The notes under the pieces are model-generated. The model saw only the letters and a program-made list of their open reading frames with translations. It had not been told where the DNA came from and made no database searches. The position numbers and the translations under genes are program-made. 64,000 nucleotides of DNA from the NCBI RefSeq assembly GCF_023898315.1, contig NC_064623.1:17311140-17375139 (forward strand), read 5' to 3'. Positions 1 to 11,514 of the stretch are shown here, in pieces. Position 1 is the stretch's first letter, and the number at the start of each line of letters is the position of its first letter. This DNA is from Schistocerca nitens (Eukaryota > Arthropoda > Insecta > Orthoptera > Acrididae).

Positions 1-603
1 GAATAATTTCTTTTATCTCATCATACATTTCATCAATTTCTTCATTTGCAGAGCTAGTTGGCATATAAACTTGTACTACTGTAGTAGGCATGGGTTTCGT
101 GTCTATCTTGGCCACAATAATGCGTTCACTATGCTGTTTGTAGTAGCTTACACGCACTCCTTTTTTTTTTATTCATTATTAAACTTACTCCTGCATTACC
201 CCTATTTGATTTTGTATTTATAACCCTGTATTCACCTGACCAGAAGTCTTGTTCCTCCTGCCACCGAACTTCACTAATTCCCACTATATCTAACTTTAAC
301 CTATCCATATTTTAAAATTTTTTAACCTACTTGCCCGATTAAGGGATCTGACTTTCCACACACTGATCCATAGAATGCCAGTTTTCTTTCTCCTGATAAC
401 TATGTCCTCTTGAGTAGTCCCTGCCCGGAGATCCGAATAGGGAACTTCTTACCTCCAGAATATTTTACCCAAGACGACGCCATCATCATTTAACCATACA
501 GTAAAGCTGCATGTCCTCAGGAAAAATTACGGCTGTAGTTTTCCCGTGCTTTCAGTCGTTTGCAGTACCAGCACAGCAAGGCCGTTTTGTTGCTCTGATA
601 CCC
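1..603 (-). pseudogene. LINE endonuclease-domain fragment
   Basis: On the minus strand this reads as part of an apurinic-type endonuclease of a non-LTR retrotransposon. Visible pieces are LDIVGISEVRWQEE, with the catalytic glutamate context of the EEP fold, then NRGNAGVSLIMNK, ERIIVAKIDTKP and VQVYMPTSSANEEID. A homopolymer T run near 163-172 breaks the frame. Sequence right of about 330 resembles the low-identity stretch that precedes this domain in RTE-like arthropod LINEs. The copy runs off the left edge, so reverse transcriptase would lie outside the window. It is a dead fragment; the exact clade cannot be fixed by eye. Confidence 0.65.
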
Positions 604-2204
604 AAGGTATTTTTTACATCTAGGAGTTTATTGATTCAGCACAGCCTTTATAAAATTTCTGAAGAGAATAAATACTGCTTATGTGTCATATCCAAAAACT
701 TCTTTATTGAATTAAACAGCAGTAAAAAATGCATGTGTATTTTGATTTTATCAAGCTCTGTCTCCCCTTCCCCCATTTCTTGAGTGTAATTGTTTTATCA
801 ACCATCATGTGATGCCCCACCTGGTTGTGCAATTATTGTTCTGGTTTAATGAAGAATTTTTTTATCTCTAAAAGTGCTGTAAGAGAGATTCATGCCAAGT
901 ATAATTTATAAACTTTCTGTTGAATGCTTGGCTCCCTAGATCCAAACTGAAAGAAAGCTTAAATCTTCACATCACCAATATTTTCATCCCAGAAGTGCCA
1001 CACTTGGTGGGCAAACATAACAGTATTAGCATTGCCAGGGCCATTGTTTAACACCTCAGTTTATTTAACTGCAGTGTGTCCAGCCAGTTTATATTGGAAT
1101 GTGTCATTAAGTTCCTTCTCAAATAAGAATTATTATTTAAATTAGCAATGAACATCACCCACAGATTTGGCATCAGGCTAGTTCTGTCTGGCTGACAGCT
1201 GCCTACAATGCAACACGAGAAGCTCTCGATTATCGTGGGACATATGATCAGTGTATCACCAGGCCCTCCAACCATTATTGCCTGTAGATGAATCCTGATG
1301 ATGCCGCTGATTCTTTATTTGAGCAGTACCTCACTCGGTCTCTCAAAGGCTGAGTGGAGCCTGTACCAGACAGCCCTAACTCAGAAAAAATCAGCAAAGG
1401 TACTGATAATCGAACCCAGATCTTCCCGCACTGAAGGTACTGAGTCTGGTCCTAAAAATCAATTGATGAACTACATGTGCATTGATTACGTATTGCATGT
1501 GCCCCACATTTTTTTGTTTTAAATCTTACAGGTATTTTATAGCTATTAAAAATGCTCAGTCACAAATTTTCAGGACATTTTATATGGGGTTAGGATTAGG
1601 TATGGTCTTAGGAGAAATTATTAAATTATTTTATATCTGAAATTAGTAAGGAAGACACAAGCTACTACCTTAGCAACAACCCTTTCCTTTTAGCAGTCTC
1701 TGCCAGATGGAGATTGTTTCTTGCCTCCACCCTCTAATCCTCTTCTAAGAATGTCTCTGTAGTTTCCTTATGATTTACTCTCAACTTAAAACTTCGAGTT
1801 GCCCTAAACATGTATCTTAACAAATTTATTCACAGGGGTATATATGTGTCCAGTAGATGTAGCTGTAGCTGTTTTGCATCGCAGCTTCGTAAGCTAATTC
1901 CCTGTAAAATATTTATGGACAGCTATAAAAAAAAAGTCTTGAGTTACTCTGTTGTTAAGATTCCATGTTCAGCACATAGTTTTCTGTGTAACTGTCTTAG
2001 TGAGCTATTTGTAAATTAGAGGTGGACAAACAATCTAGGGAAAAAAGGCTGGATCACACTACAGATCTGAAGGCTAAAGGAAAAAACTGGGAAACAGTAA
2101 CAGGACAGATCAAGATGGAGGCAAATTGTTCATAAACATCGTGAGATAATGTTAGAGAGCCTTGCACATACACTGTTATACGATTTTCCATTTGCCCATT
2201 GCAG
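604..2204. other. Intron or upstream sequence, nothing recognised
   Basis: No open frame here looks coding and no transposon signature was recognised. A tRNA B-box-like string (GGGTTCGATTATC on the minus strand, near 1405-1420) could be a decayed SINE head, but no A box was found. The right end (from about 2170) is the pyrimidine-containing tract leading to the acceptor at 2203-2204. Confidence 0.4.
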
Positions 2205-2540
2205 TCTCTGACGATGGTCAAAAACCTGGGCCACGCTGGCTGCGGAGTGCTGGGCTCACTCCAGACTTTGGAGACGCTGGAGCTGGGAGAGTGCTGTGAC
2301 CTGCCAGAATCGTTCGGAAACCAGACGCTATCGCAACTGCACTCACTGCAGCGGCTTAGGCTGGAGAAGGGGCAGGGCGACGGCTGCCCCACATTCGCTC
2401 TGTTGGCCAGCGTTCGGACGCTCCCTTCGCTTGTTACGCTGGAACTCGTCAACTTCGATGTCAAACCAGGCTTTGATACTGCTCTTGCGCGTTGTCAGAA
2501 TGTCCGCCGCCTGCTGATTATTCCTACATACATATCTCAG
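2205..2540 (+). CDS. Leucine-rich-repeat protein, internal exon A
   Basis: This 336-base internal exon lies between an AG acceptor (tttgcccattgcag ending at 2204) and a strong donor (CAG/GTAAGG at 2540/2541). It is open in phase 0 at both ends and encodes 112 residues. Leucine spacing is of LRR type: LGSLQTLETLELGECCDL, LSQLHSLQRLRLEKGQ, then VRTLPSLVTLELVNFDV. It ends in NVRRLLIIPTYISQ, which continues directly into exon B. LRR proteins usually act as protein-binding scaffolds, often as F-box substrate receptors. No F-box is in the window, so that role is only a guess. The exon start at 2205 was chosen from the splice site. Upstream exons with the start codon must lie outside. Codon use and conservation pattern look like a living gene, unlike the relics around it. 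Confidence 0.75.
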
Positions 2541-3659
2541 GTAAGGTTTCATGTCACATTCTTGTATGATTGTGTGGTAATTTTCTGATTTGACTATTGT
2601 GGGAATGAAATAAACACAGAACCATAACTCAACATCCTTTTTAACTGGTCTTTATCATTGTTCTTCGGCCAGAAATATTTTAAATTGAAGGATACTTGGA
2701 CTTTGTGAGGAAAAGTGGAGAAGCAATTGAATATCTAGCTTTTAGGACTTACAGGTAGATTCACCATCAGTAAAAGAGCAGAGTTTTGAAATATAAATGA
2801 AATTGAAGATGCTCAGCTACTGATATGCCAGAGTGAGAGGAAAGAATGAAGTTACAGGAAGAGAAATGAGACCTGAAATTAATAGGAAAGAGTGGAAAAG
2901 GAGATGGGGATAAACCAAAAAGATAGACTGAGAGAAACATGAAGATAATAGTAAGAGAGTAAATTATTGACTAAAGAAGTAAAGAAACAACATCCAAACT
3001 GAAGAAAATGAGAGAAAGAGATAAAGTGTAGTGCAAAACTGCCAACTTCTACAGTTTATCCGAAAAATTTATGGGAATTGCAGCATTTTACAGTTTTAAG
3101 GATGGACGATGTCATTTTACAACTTCACAGGCAAAAATTTGAAACATTAACATTCGATAACCAACCCGCTTCCATACAGTCAATTGTTTGCCTGGGTCGA
3201 AGGCAAGTCTATGATAGTCACTAACTCGTTCTTTGATCTGATTGGTACTTTCAACCGTGATGTTTGTTCCGTCATTGGAATTGAATTTAAAACTGGGATG
3301 GCAGTTCTTCCATGTGTCTTAGGTGTCAACAGGCTCTGCTCTGCAAATTCTTTGTTCCGCTCTTTTTGGTTGTTGTAATTTAACCCATATTTTTTGACCA
3401 TGGGTGGACTAATTACATTTGTTCCGTGTGCGTGCGTGCGTGCGTCCGTGCGTGCGTGCGTGTTTTACCATGTGCATATTCTTTGTTCACAGGGTTGGCG
3501 TCATGTTCATGTAATAGTTTAATACTCTGTGTACTTTAATATGTTTCCATGAAGTGTTTTTATGTAACATCAGTGATCCAGGTTCCATTTGATGTTCAGT
3601 ACCTATCTAGACATTTGTTCTGACATTTTCATATGCTATATTCCTATTGTAGGATTCAT
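2541..3659. other. Intron 1, left part
   Basis: AT-rich intron sequence with no recognisable gene. Short opposing frames at 3180-3401 have no recognisable domain. The stretch ends where remnants of a hAT transposase begin. Confidence 0.5.
3427..3463. repeat. (GTGC)n microsatellite
   Basis: About nine tandem copies of a GTGC-type tetranucleotide with one substitution (a gtcc unit), inside intron 1. Confidence 0.85.
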
Positions 3660-3920
3660 GAATAAATCCAACAAGAAACAGCACTTAACAGACATTTAAA
3701 AAATTGTTCTGTTGATTTTCCGAGCATACCAATAACCAAGAAAGGGAGAAAAATTTTCCTTTGTGCAGTATTTGGGTGTGATATTAATATTGCACTTAGT
3801 GGAAGAAATGATTTAACTCATGTGAAGTGCGGTAAACATGTAAGTTAGGTTAAATTGAAGGAAGATAACAAGGAAATAGAAACTTTTTTTGCCGAGTCTG
3901 GAAACGTTGCCAGTGACAAT

Positions 3921-3998
3921 CTCTCTCTCTCTCTCTCTCTCTCCCCCCCCTCCCTCCCCCCCTCCCTCTCCCCCCTCTCTCCCTCCCCCTCTCTCTCT

Positions 3999-4040
<42 letters not shown>
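3921..4040. repeat. (CT)n and (CA)n compound microsatellite
   Basis: A CT/C-rich run (3921-3999) passes into a (CA)n run (about 4003-4039). It sits inside the hAT relic and generates long spurious open frames of Ser-Leu, Cys-Val or Arg-Glu repeats on both strands. Confidence 0.95.
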
Positions 4041-4041
<1 letters not shown>

Positions 4042-4626
4042 ACACTTACCCACGTGTGCCCTTAAGTGCAGCTGATAATGCTCTTGCTTTATTTAAGATG
4101 ATGTTTCCCACATCAGAAGTTACAAAGAAGTGTGGTAGTGGTTGCATGAAAATGACATGGCAAAAAATGCATCATCTGAATTTGTTAACAACGAACCATT
4201 TTCTTTGGCAATGGATGAAAGCAATGATACAGATACCAAGTTGTATTCTGTTGCTGTTACATTCTCTGATATTCTGTGGAGATAAATAGTGAGCACAGTG
4301 CTACACATACCAGCACTAGACAGCGACACAACAGGACGAAACTTAGGTAACCTGATGTTATCACAGCTGAATTCTCATTACATACCAATTAAAAACTGTG
4401 TGGCTTTCTGGTCCGACAATGCTCCTGTTATTATAGGACACAAAAATGGGGTTTCAGCAGTTCTGAATGAAGTTCAACCAGGTATTGCCATCATAAGTTG
4501 CATTTGCCAGCTGATTAATCTAGCAGTTGAAAAAAGTGTGGATTAGATCCTTGTTGATATATTTTATCTCTTAGAGAAGAGTGTTACAAGAAAAGGACAC
4601 CTTCAGAAAGTTCTGAAGCATGTATA

Positions 4627-6501
4627 CAGTGTGGTCCATTGATAGTGACCGGGCCAAACATCTCACGAAATAAGCATCAAACAAAAAAACTGCAAAGAAC
4701 GAAACACATCTAGCTTGAAGGGGGAAACCAGATGGCGCTGTGGTTGTCCTGCTAGATGGCGCTGCCATAGGTCAAACGGATATCAACTGCTTTTTTTAAA
4801 ATAGGAGCCCTCATTTTTTATTGCATATTCGTGTAATACGTACGGAAATATGAATGTTTTAGTTGGACACTTTTTTCACTTTGTGATAGATGGCGCAGTA
4901 ATGGTCACAAACATGTAAGTACGTGGTATCACGTAACATTCCGCCAGTGTGGACGGTATTTGCTTCGTAATACATTACCCATGTTAAAATGAACCATTTA
5001 CCAATTGCGGAAAAGGTCGATATCGTGTTGAAGTATGGCTATTGAGATCAAAATGCCCAATGGGCGTGTGCTATGTATGCTGCTTGGTATCCTGGACGAC
5101 ATCATCCAAGTATCCGGACCGTTCGCCAGATAGTTACGTTATTTAAGGAAACTGTATGTGTTCATCCACGTGTGAAACGTCAACCACGACCTGCAACAAA
5201 TGATTATGCCCAGGTAGGTGTTTTAGCTGCTGTCGCAGCTAATCCGCACATCAGTAGCAGACAGATTGCGCGAGAATCGCGAATCTCAAAAACGTTGGTG
5301 TTGAGAATGCTACATCAACGTGGATTGCATCCGTGCCATATTTCTATGCACCAGGAATTGCATCGCGGCAACTTGAACGTCGTGTACAGCTCTGCCATTG
5401 GGCGCAAAAGAAATTACGGGACGATGACAGATTCTTTGCATGTGTTCTATTTAGCGACGAAGCGTCATTCACCATCAGCGGTAATGTAAACTGGCATAAT
5501 ATGCACTATTGGGCAACGGAAAATCCACGATGGCTGTGACAAATGGAACATCAGTGACCTTGGCGGGTTAATGTATCCGATGGGAGGAAGGATAATTGGC
5601 GCCCAATTTTTCGATGGCAACCTAAATGGTGCAATGAATGCAGATTTCCTACATAATGTTCTACCAGTGTTACTACAAGATGTTACACTGCATACAGAAT
5701 GACAATGTACTTCCAACGTGATTGATGTCTGGCACATAGCTCGCGTGTGGTTGAAGTGGTATTGAGTAGCATATTTCATGACAGATGGATTGGTCGTTGA
5801 ACCACAATACCATGGCCCGTACGTTCACCGGATCTGACGTCCCCGGTTTTCTTTCTGTGTGGAAAGTTGAAGGATATTTTCTATCGTGATCCACTGACAA
5901 CGCCTGACAACATGCGTCGGCGCATTGTCAATGCGTGTGCGAACATTACGGAAGGCGAACTACTAGCTGTTGAGAGGAATGCCGTTACATGAATTGCCAA
6001 ATGTATTGAGGTTGACGAACATCATTTTGAGCATTTTTTGCATTAATGTGGTATTTACAGGTAATCACGCTGTAACAGCATGCGTTCTCAGAAATGATAA
6101 GTTCACAAAGGTACATGTATCACATTGGAACAACCGAAATAAAATGTTCAAACGTACCTACGTTCTGTATTTTAATTTAAAAAAACCTACCTGTTACCCA
6201 CTATTCGTCTAAAATTGTGAGCCATATATTTTTGACTATCACAAAGTGAAAAAAGTGGTCCAACTTAAAAATTCATACTTTTTTTACGTACTACACGAGT
6301 ATGTAATAAAAAATGGGGGTTCCTATTTTAAAAAACACAGTTGATATGCGTTTGGCCAATGGCAGCGCCATCTAGCAGGCCAACCATAGCACCATCTAGT
6401 TTCCTCCTTCAAGCTAGACAAGTTTCGTCCTTTGTAGTTTTTTCGTTTGACACTTATTTCGTGAGATATTTGGCCCGGTCACGATTAATGGACTAGGTGG
6501 G
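4627..6501 (+). mobile_element. DD41D Tc1/mariner-type transposon, copy 1 (degraded)
   Basis: Same element as those at 29870 and 56562. The left end reads cagtgtggtccattgatag after a TA. The right end (…cacgattaatggac) is mutated in its last bases. Long inverted repeats carry agatggcgct motifs on both sides. The transposase on the + strand is heavily broken, but AAVAANPHISSRQIARESR, VLFSDEASFTISGNV and an N-terminal EKVDIVLKYGY-like start (about 4989) remain. It interrupts the hAT relic, so it arrived later. Copy 1 is the most decayed of the three. Confidence 0.85.
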
Positions 6502-7849
6502 TATGTTTAGGCAGATGTTTGGATAGACTACTGGACCAGTGAAATCCCCTTCTTTCTTTCAAAGAGGAAGTATTATTATGTACCTAAAAATCTTCACAAG
6601 CTTGACATCTTTCAGAATACTTAGAGTGGAAAACAGTGGATCCAAAGAGTATCAGAAGAAGAGAATTCTTGATTCTGCCACTGCACGTGCCCCTAAAAGA
6701 ATAGCATATTCTTCCAAATTGAGAAACTCATCCTGAAAAGTAAGACTTTTCTGCTATAACACATGAGGATAAAATTGTTTGTTCCTGTCCTCAAACTTGA
6801 ACAAGGCCTTTTGTGCCTTGCTTAATGTGACTATTCCTGTATTTGACAAATTCTTCCCCACAAGTCCACCTTTTATTAGAACTTCTAATGGATTTGCTAA
6901 GCAGATGTTCATGAAGTTTGTTAATCCCAAAATTGTCAAAAGCTCCTCATTACCTGAAGTTAAATACAACTTGATTCAAAATCAAAGAAGCGATGATGAG
7001 TTTGTTATTGGCAGTCAGACTTCAAACATAGTGAATGATCTCCAGCAAACAGATAAATCCCTTTTCTTTTCGTTAGTGAGAAACTACTTTTGTACTGCCT
7101 GTGGCTACATCATCAGCAAGTTTCCACACAATGATGATGTGTCAAAGCATGCTCAAGTTGCGAGACTAGACAAAATTGAAGATTCACAGTTTTCTTCCAT
7201 TTGGTTTTTAGTGTAAAACTTTTGTATTATGTTATGCAAGGAAGAGAGTAAAACTACAGAATGAGGTAGTGATTGAGCTTCCTCTTCAGGTAGATGACAC
7301 TATGGCTGTAAATAAAGTTCCTGCAAGTAATTCCAGTTGGGCACAAATGTCACGAATTCATGGAGCCGATGGACTTTTTAAGTATAACCGAATTTCCAGA
7401 ATAATGTTGTCAATTCTCACCCAACCCCATAGCAGCGAAGAGTGTGAACGTGTTTTCAGCTTTGTAAAGAAAAATAGGCCATAGTTCAGATCATCCGTGT
7501 CTGGTGAAAGGAAGTCCTTTCATGTATGCTCCAAACCAGTATCACCACGCCTGCTGCTGTTCAACATGTATTTCTTCTTTATTGTTATGTTCCTCTACAA
7601 ATCATTGGCCTATGATGTAAGTAGATGGGATTTCACTGAAGTATTCTGTTTAAAGCATGAATTATTGTATTTTGCAGCCCAGTAATATTATTGTTTTCAT
7701 CTAGCGGGGGTGTGTTTGTCGTGCATGGGTTTTACTGAAATCCCTTTTCGAAAGTTGACAGTTATGGTAGTTACGCAAAGTGAGGTTGAAGAGAAAGCCC
7801 CATCTCTGTAGATCAAGGAAACCAGTATTAAGTGGGAGGATCAAAATGG

Positions 7850-8310
7850 CTGTTCATACTGCACTGTAGAGCATGTTCAGAAACTGGGCAGGGTATCGCC
7901 AAGGCAGGAAATTCCTGTGTCCAGTTACGTGCATTGAGGCAGGAAGATGAAAGAAGATTGGAGGCACTAGAGATGTAGATATGGAGAAGAATGGAAAATG
8001 TGAAATTGAAAGACCGAGTAAGGAATGAAGAAGTATTAAGAAGAGTTGGAGAAGAAAGAAACATGCTGAAAGTCATCAGAAAGAGAAAACGGAACTGGAT
8101 TGGACATTGTTTGAGGAGGGACTGTTTATTGAAGGAAGGAATAGAAGGAATGGTGGAGGAAAAAGGGGGAAGATGAAAAGGAAGATACCAAATGCTGGAC
8201 AATATCAAAGGAGACAAATATTCAGAAATGAAAAGACTGGCTATAGACAGACAAAAGTGGAAGAGGCTCAACCCATGACAAGACCTGCCATAAGGCAGAA
8301 CACCATAGTA
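7850..8310 (+). pseudogene. LINE ORF2 C-terminal fragment
   Basis: The frame at 7991-8176 reads VRNEEVLRRVGEERNMLK followed by RKRNWIGHCLRRDCLLKEG. This is the conserved segment after the reverse transcriptase in RTE-like LINE proteins of arthropods. Continuing in a shifted frame gives MLDNIKGDKYSEMKRLAID. Only the 3' end of the element is present, as expected from 5'-truncated insertion. It lies in intron 1, shortly before exon B. Confidence 0.7.
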
Positions 8311-8586
8311 CTACTATTTGTGCGCACGAGATGAAACGTCAGTGTTGACGAGTGTCTGTGTGTGTTTTATGAGCTCTGTATTTGTCCACAAGCTTTGTTA
8401 TTTAATGTGTGGGCTGTTTGTAATGTTGAGAAGTCGTAAGTGTTGTGTCCGTAGAGGAACCATTCTACTCTGTGTAGGTTCAGTTGTGTGTTATCCGACC
8501 ACTTCACTCGTGGATTATAGTTTTTTGATTCCCAATTAATGTGTGTGTAGAAATACTGCTTTCATTGTGTTTTGTACTTTTTACAG

Positions 8587-8949
8587 TCTGCCACGACAAA
8601 CCATATGGTACTAGGTGGGGTCACAAAATTGGGCGATTCTTTGACGCACTTTGTCTGGGGTGTGACCCACGAGCTGCTGCGGGTCACTGAGCTGTTTGTG
8701 GATCAGTGCGAAGACCAGAAAGGTCCTCCTGGCAGCCACACTGGGAAGGACAAGGAGAAAAAGAAATCGTATACACCACCATTACCTGGTGCCGGTGCAG
8801 GGGACAGCATTCCTGTCCTGAGACCAGTGCCGGGAAGCATACCGCCAGATGACGGTGGAAACAAAAGTACAGACTCTCGAACTCGAGGAGAAGGCTCTTC
8901 GCCAACTTCTGACTCTTCTTCAGCTGTACCAACACCGGGGGCGCCACAG
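8587..8949 (+). CDS. Leucine-rich-repeat protein, internal exon B
   Basis: A 363-base exon with acceptor ttttgtactttttacag (ending 8586) and donor CAG/GTAAGT (8949/8950). It is phase 0 at both ends and encodes 121 residues. The first half is a structured continuation of exon A: NHMVLGGVTKLGDSLTHFVW and HELLRVTELFVDQCED. The second half is a low-complexity linker rich in Pro, Gly, Ser and Thr with a basic KDKEKKK cluster, probably disordered. The phase and the smooth join to IIPTYISQ support one transcript. The linker ends in TPGAPQ, which precedes the last exon. No catalytic motif is visible. The Penelope-like element begins only about 55 bases after the donor. Confidence 0.75.
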
Positions 8950-9004
8950 GTAAGTTTTTGTACTGTATTGTTGAGTTATGAATGTAGTGTAATATATATT
9001 TTCA

Positions 9005-9560
9005 TTTAATTGGATAGATAAAAAATCTATTCACCAAACAGCGACAGAACACTCGCATAAAAGACTGTTGTGATTGGCAAGCTTTCCTAGCCAGTGGCTC
9101 CTCCTTCAGGCAGAAGGGTTGAAGGGAAAAGAAGACGGGTGGGGGAAATGACTGGAGAGGTCTAGGAAAAAGGGGTTGATTTTGGGCAAGTCACCTTGGG
9201 GAGACTGGCCGTATGGGATGAGAAGGAAAGACTGATTGTTGGAGACTGCATCAGACGAGATTTGAAAACCTGAGAGCGTAAAGGTGGAAGACAGGTTAAT
9301 ATGCGAGACAGAGATTACTACTAAAACATCGTCTACCAGTTAATAAGTATGAAAAGCTAAGTGCATTGTACGTAACGGAGGTGAGATGGGACGGTGAAAA
9401 ATAGATGGCAAAGACAATGAAAGATGTAGAAAACTAAAACAGAGTGAATCAAAGAGTAGTTACAGTGAAGAAAAGCTGAGACAGAAGAAATTAACAAAAA
9501 TTAAGGCCAGGTGGGTGCCAAGAACCAAGGACATGTTGTAGTGCTAGTTCCCACTGGCAG
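9005..9560. repeat. Left inverted arm of the Penelope-like element
   Basis: Matches, as reverse complement, the segments 14385-14490 and 15193-15633. Shared strings include gactgttg(tg)attggcaagctttc, agccagtggctcctccttcag, and, at the inner end, ccaggtgggtgcc and aaggacatgttgta. Small indels separate the arms. The right arm is interrupted by a mariner. Confidence 0.75.
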
Positions 9561-11514
9561 AAGAATCAAGATGGCACGTGTGGAGAAATGGGTGCCGAGG
9601 TCAGGAATGTCATGTTGTAGAGCATGCTCTGTAACAGGATATTGTGAGTTCGTATATACCCTCTGCCTATGCCCATTCATCCTAATTGATAATTTGGTAG
9701 TAGTCAAGTCGATGAAGGAAGAAAAGTGTTTACATAATAGCCGGTATATGACGTGTCGTTTCGCGAGTGGCTCTCCCTCTGATAGTATATGTTTTACCAC
9801 AGAGCTATTATAGGTAGTGGTAGGAGTGTGCATAGGGCAAGTCTTGCAGTGGGATAGTCGCAGGTGTAGGAGCCATAGAGTAGGGAGATCGGTGCAGAAG
9901 GAGCATAGGATCTGACAAGAATATTGTGGAGATCGGGTGAGCGATGGAAAGCTATTCTGTGTGTGGTGGGCAAAATTTCAGGCAGACTGGATCTCATTTC
10001 AGGGCACGATTTTAGGAACTCGTAGCTCTGCCGAAGTAGCTGATTAACACATTCCAGACCAGGATAATAGTGAATCACCAATGGCGTGCTCCGTAGCTGT
10101 TTTGTGGTGGGATCAGCAATACCAGGATTGGATGTGATGACCCGGGAAACCTGCTTTTTAACTAGACTGTTGGGGTAATTACGTGCATTGAAGGCTGAGG
10201 TGAGAATGGTGGTGTATTGGTGTAGAGAGTCTGCATCCAAATAAATACGTTTTCCTCGGATGCCAAGGCTGTATGGGAGGGAACGTTTGACATGGAAAGG
10301 ATGGCACTGTCAAAATGTATGTACTGTTGTTGTTGGTAGGTTTAATGTGGACAGAAGTGTGTATCTGGCCTTTGGTGAGGATGAGGTCAACATCAAGGAA
10401 AGTGGCATGGCATTCAGAATACGACCACGTGAAATTTAATTGGGAGAAGGTATTCAGAGATTCCAGGAATTTTAGCAGGTCGGCCGCACCATGAGTCCAT
10501 AGGTTAAAGATGTCATCAGTGTACCTAAAGCAGACCACGGGCTGAAGACTTCTGGACCCTGGAAAGCCCCTTCCAAGTGACCCATGGAAAGGTAGGCATA
10601 GGAAGGAGCCATCCTGGTTCCCATGGCCATACCCCTGATCTGTTTGTACATCTGCCCCTCAAAGGTGAAGTAGTTGTTGGTAAATGTAAAGTTGATTAAT
10701 TTTGAGTATGAACAATGTCATAAGTTTGGAATCAGGTGGGCACTGACTGAGGAAATGTTCAGCAGCAGACAGACCATGTACATGGGGGATATTGGTATAG
10801 ATGGAGGTGGCATCAATGGTGACAAGAAAGGTGTGTGGTGGGAGTGGGACAGACACGGATTTCAGACGATCTAAGAAATGGTTGGTATGTTTGATATGGG
10901 AGGGGAGTGTTTGTACTATGGGTTACAGGTGTTGATCAACTAAGGCAGATATACATCCGGTGGGTGCTTTGAAGCCAGCAACTATAGAATGGCCAGGATG
11001 ATTGGGTTTGTGGGTCTTAGGAAGAAGGTAAAAGGTGGGGTGCATGGTGTGGGTGGGGTGAGAAGTTCTACGGATTGAGGTGTTAGTAGGGACTGCAGAT
11101 CAGTTTGAATCACAAGGATGGGATCTTGATGGCAGATGCTATATGTAGAGGTGTCAGACAGCTGGCGTAGACCTTCACTAACATACTCCCTTCGGGCAAG
11201 TACTACAGTGGTGGTAGATCCTTTGTCTGCTGGGAGGATAATGATGGAGGCATCAGCTTTTAGGGAATTTAAAGCCTGGAGCTCTGCAGAGAACAGGTTA
11301 GGGTCATGTTGTAGGGACCTGAGGAAGGGTTGTGAAGCAATGCTGGATGTGAGGAATTCTTTGAAGACTTGTAAGGGATGATTTTGAGGTAGTGGTGGTG
11401 TATCAAGTTGGGGTTGTGCTCTGAACTGTTCAACACAGGGTTCAATGTCAGGTTTTGAGGTTGGGTTGCAAAGTGATATTTCCAATGGATATTACATGTG
11501 AAGGAAAGGAGGTA

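Larger units (their letters stand above)
3660..7560 (+). pseudogene. Decayed hAT-type transposase, split by a mariner
   Basis: Pieces of one hAT-like transposase run left to right in several frames. A BED-finger-like start reads KIFLCAVFGCDINIALSG with a later HVKCGKH (about 3750-3840). Catalytic-core pieces are EPFSLAMDESNDTDTKLY (about 4195-4245) and NCVAFWSDNAPVIIGHKNG (about 4390-4450). After the inserted DD41D element come LNVTIPVFDKFFPTSPPF (about 6820) and the C-terminal dimerisation region, SSWAQMSRIHGADGLFKY and SSEECERVFSFVKKNR (7335-7484). Stops and frameshifts are frequent and a CT/CA microsatellite replaces part of the N-terminal region. The family moves DNA by cut and paste; this copy is dead. 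It resembles the BED-finger hATs related to SCAND3 or ZMYM-type proteins. Confidence 0.6.

Noticed and set aside
2054..2464. Minus-strand frame opposite exon A
   Set aside because: It is the antisense shadow of the LRR exon.
3421..3463. CRISPR-like array
   Set aside because: A simple tetranucleotide repeat without spacers; no CRISPR array was seen anywhere.
3813..4289. Long Ser-Leu, Cys-Val or Arg-Glu proteins
   Set aside because: They are translations of the CT/CA microsatellite in different frames.
8684..8947. Minus-strand frame opposite exon B
   Set aside because: Antisense shadow of a coding exon.
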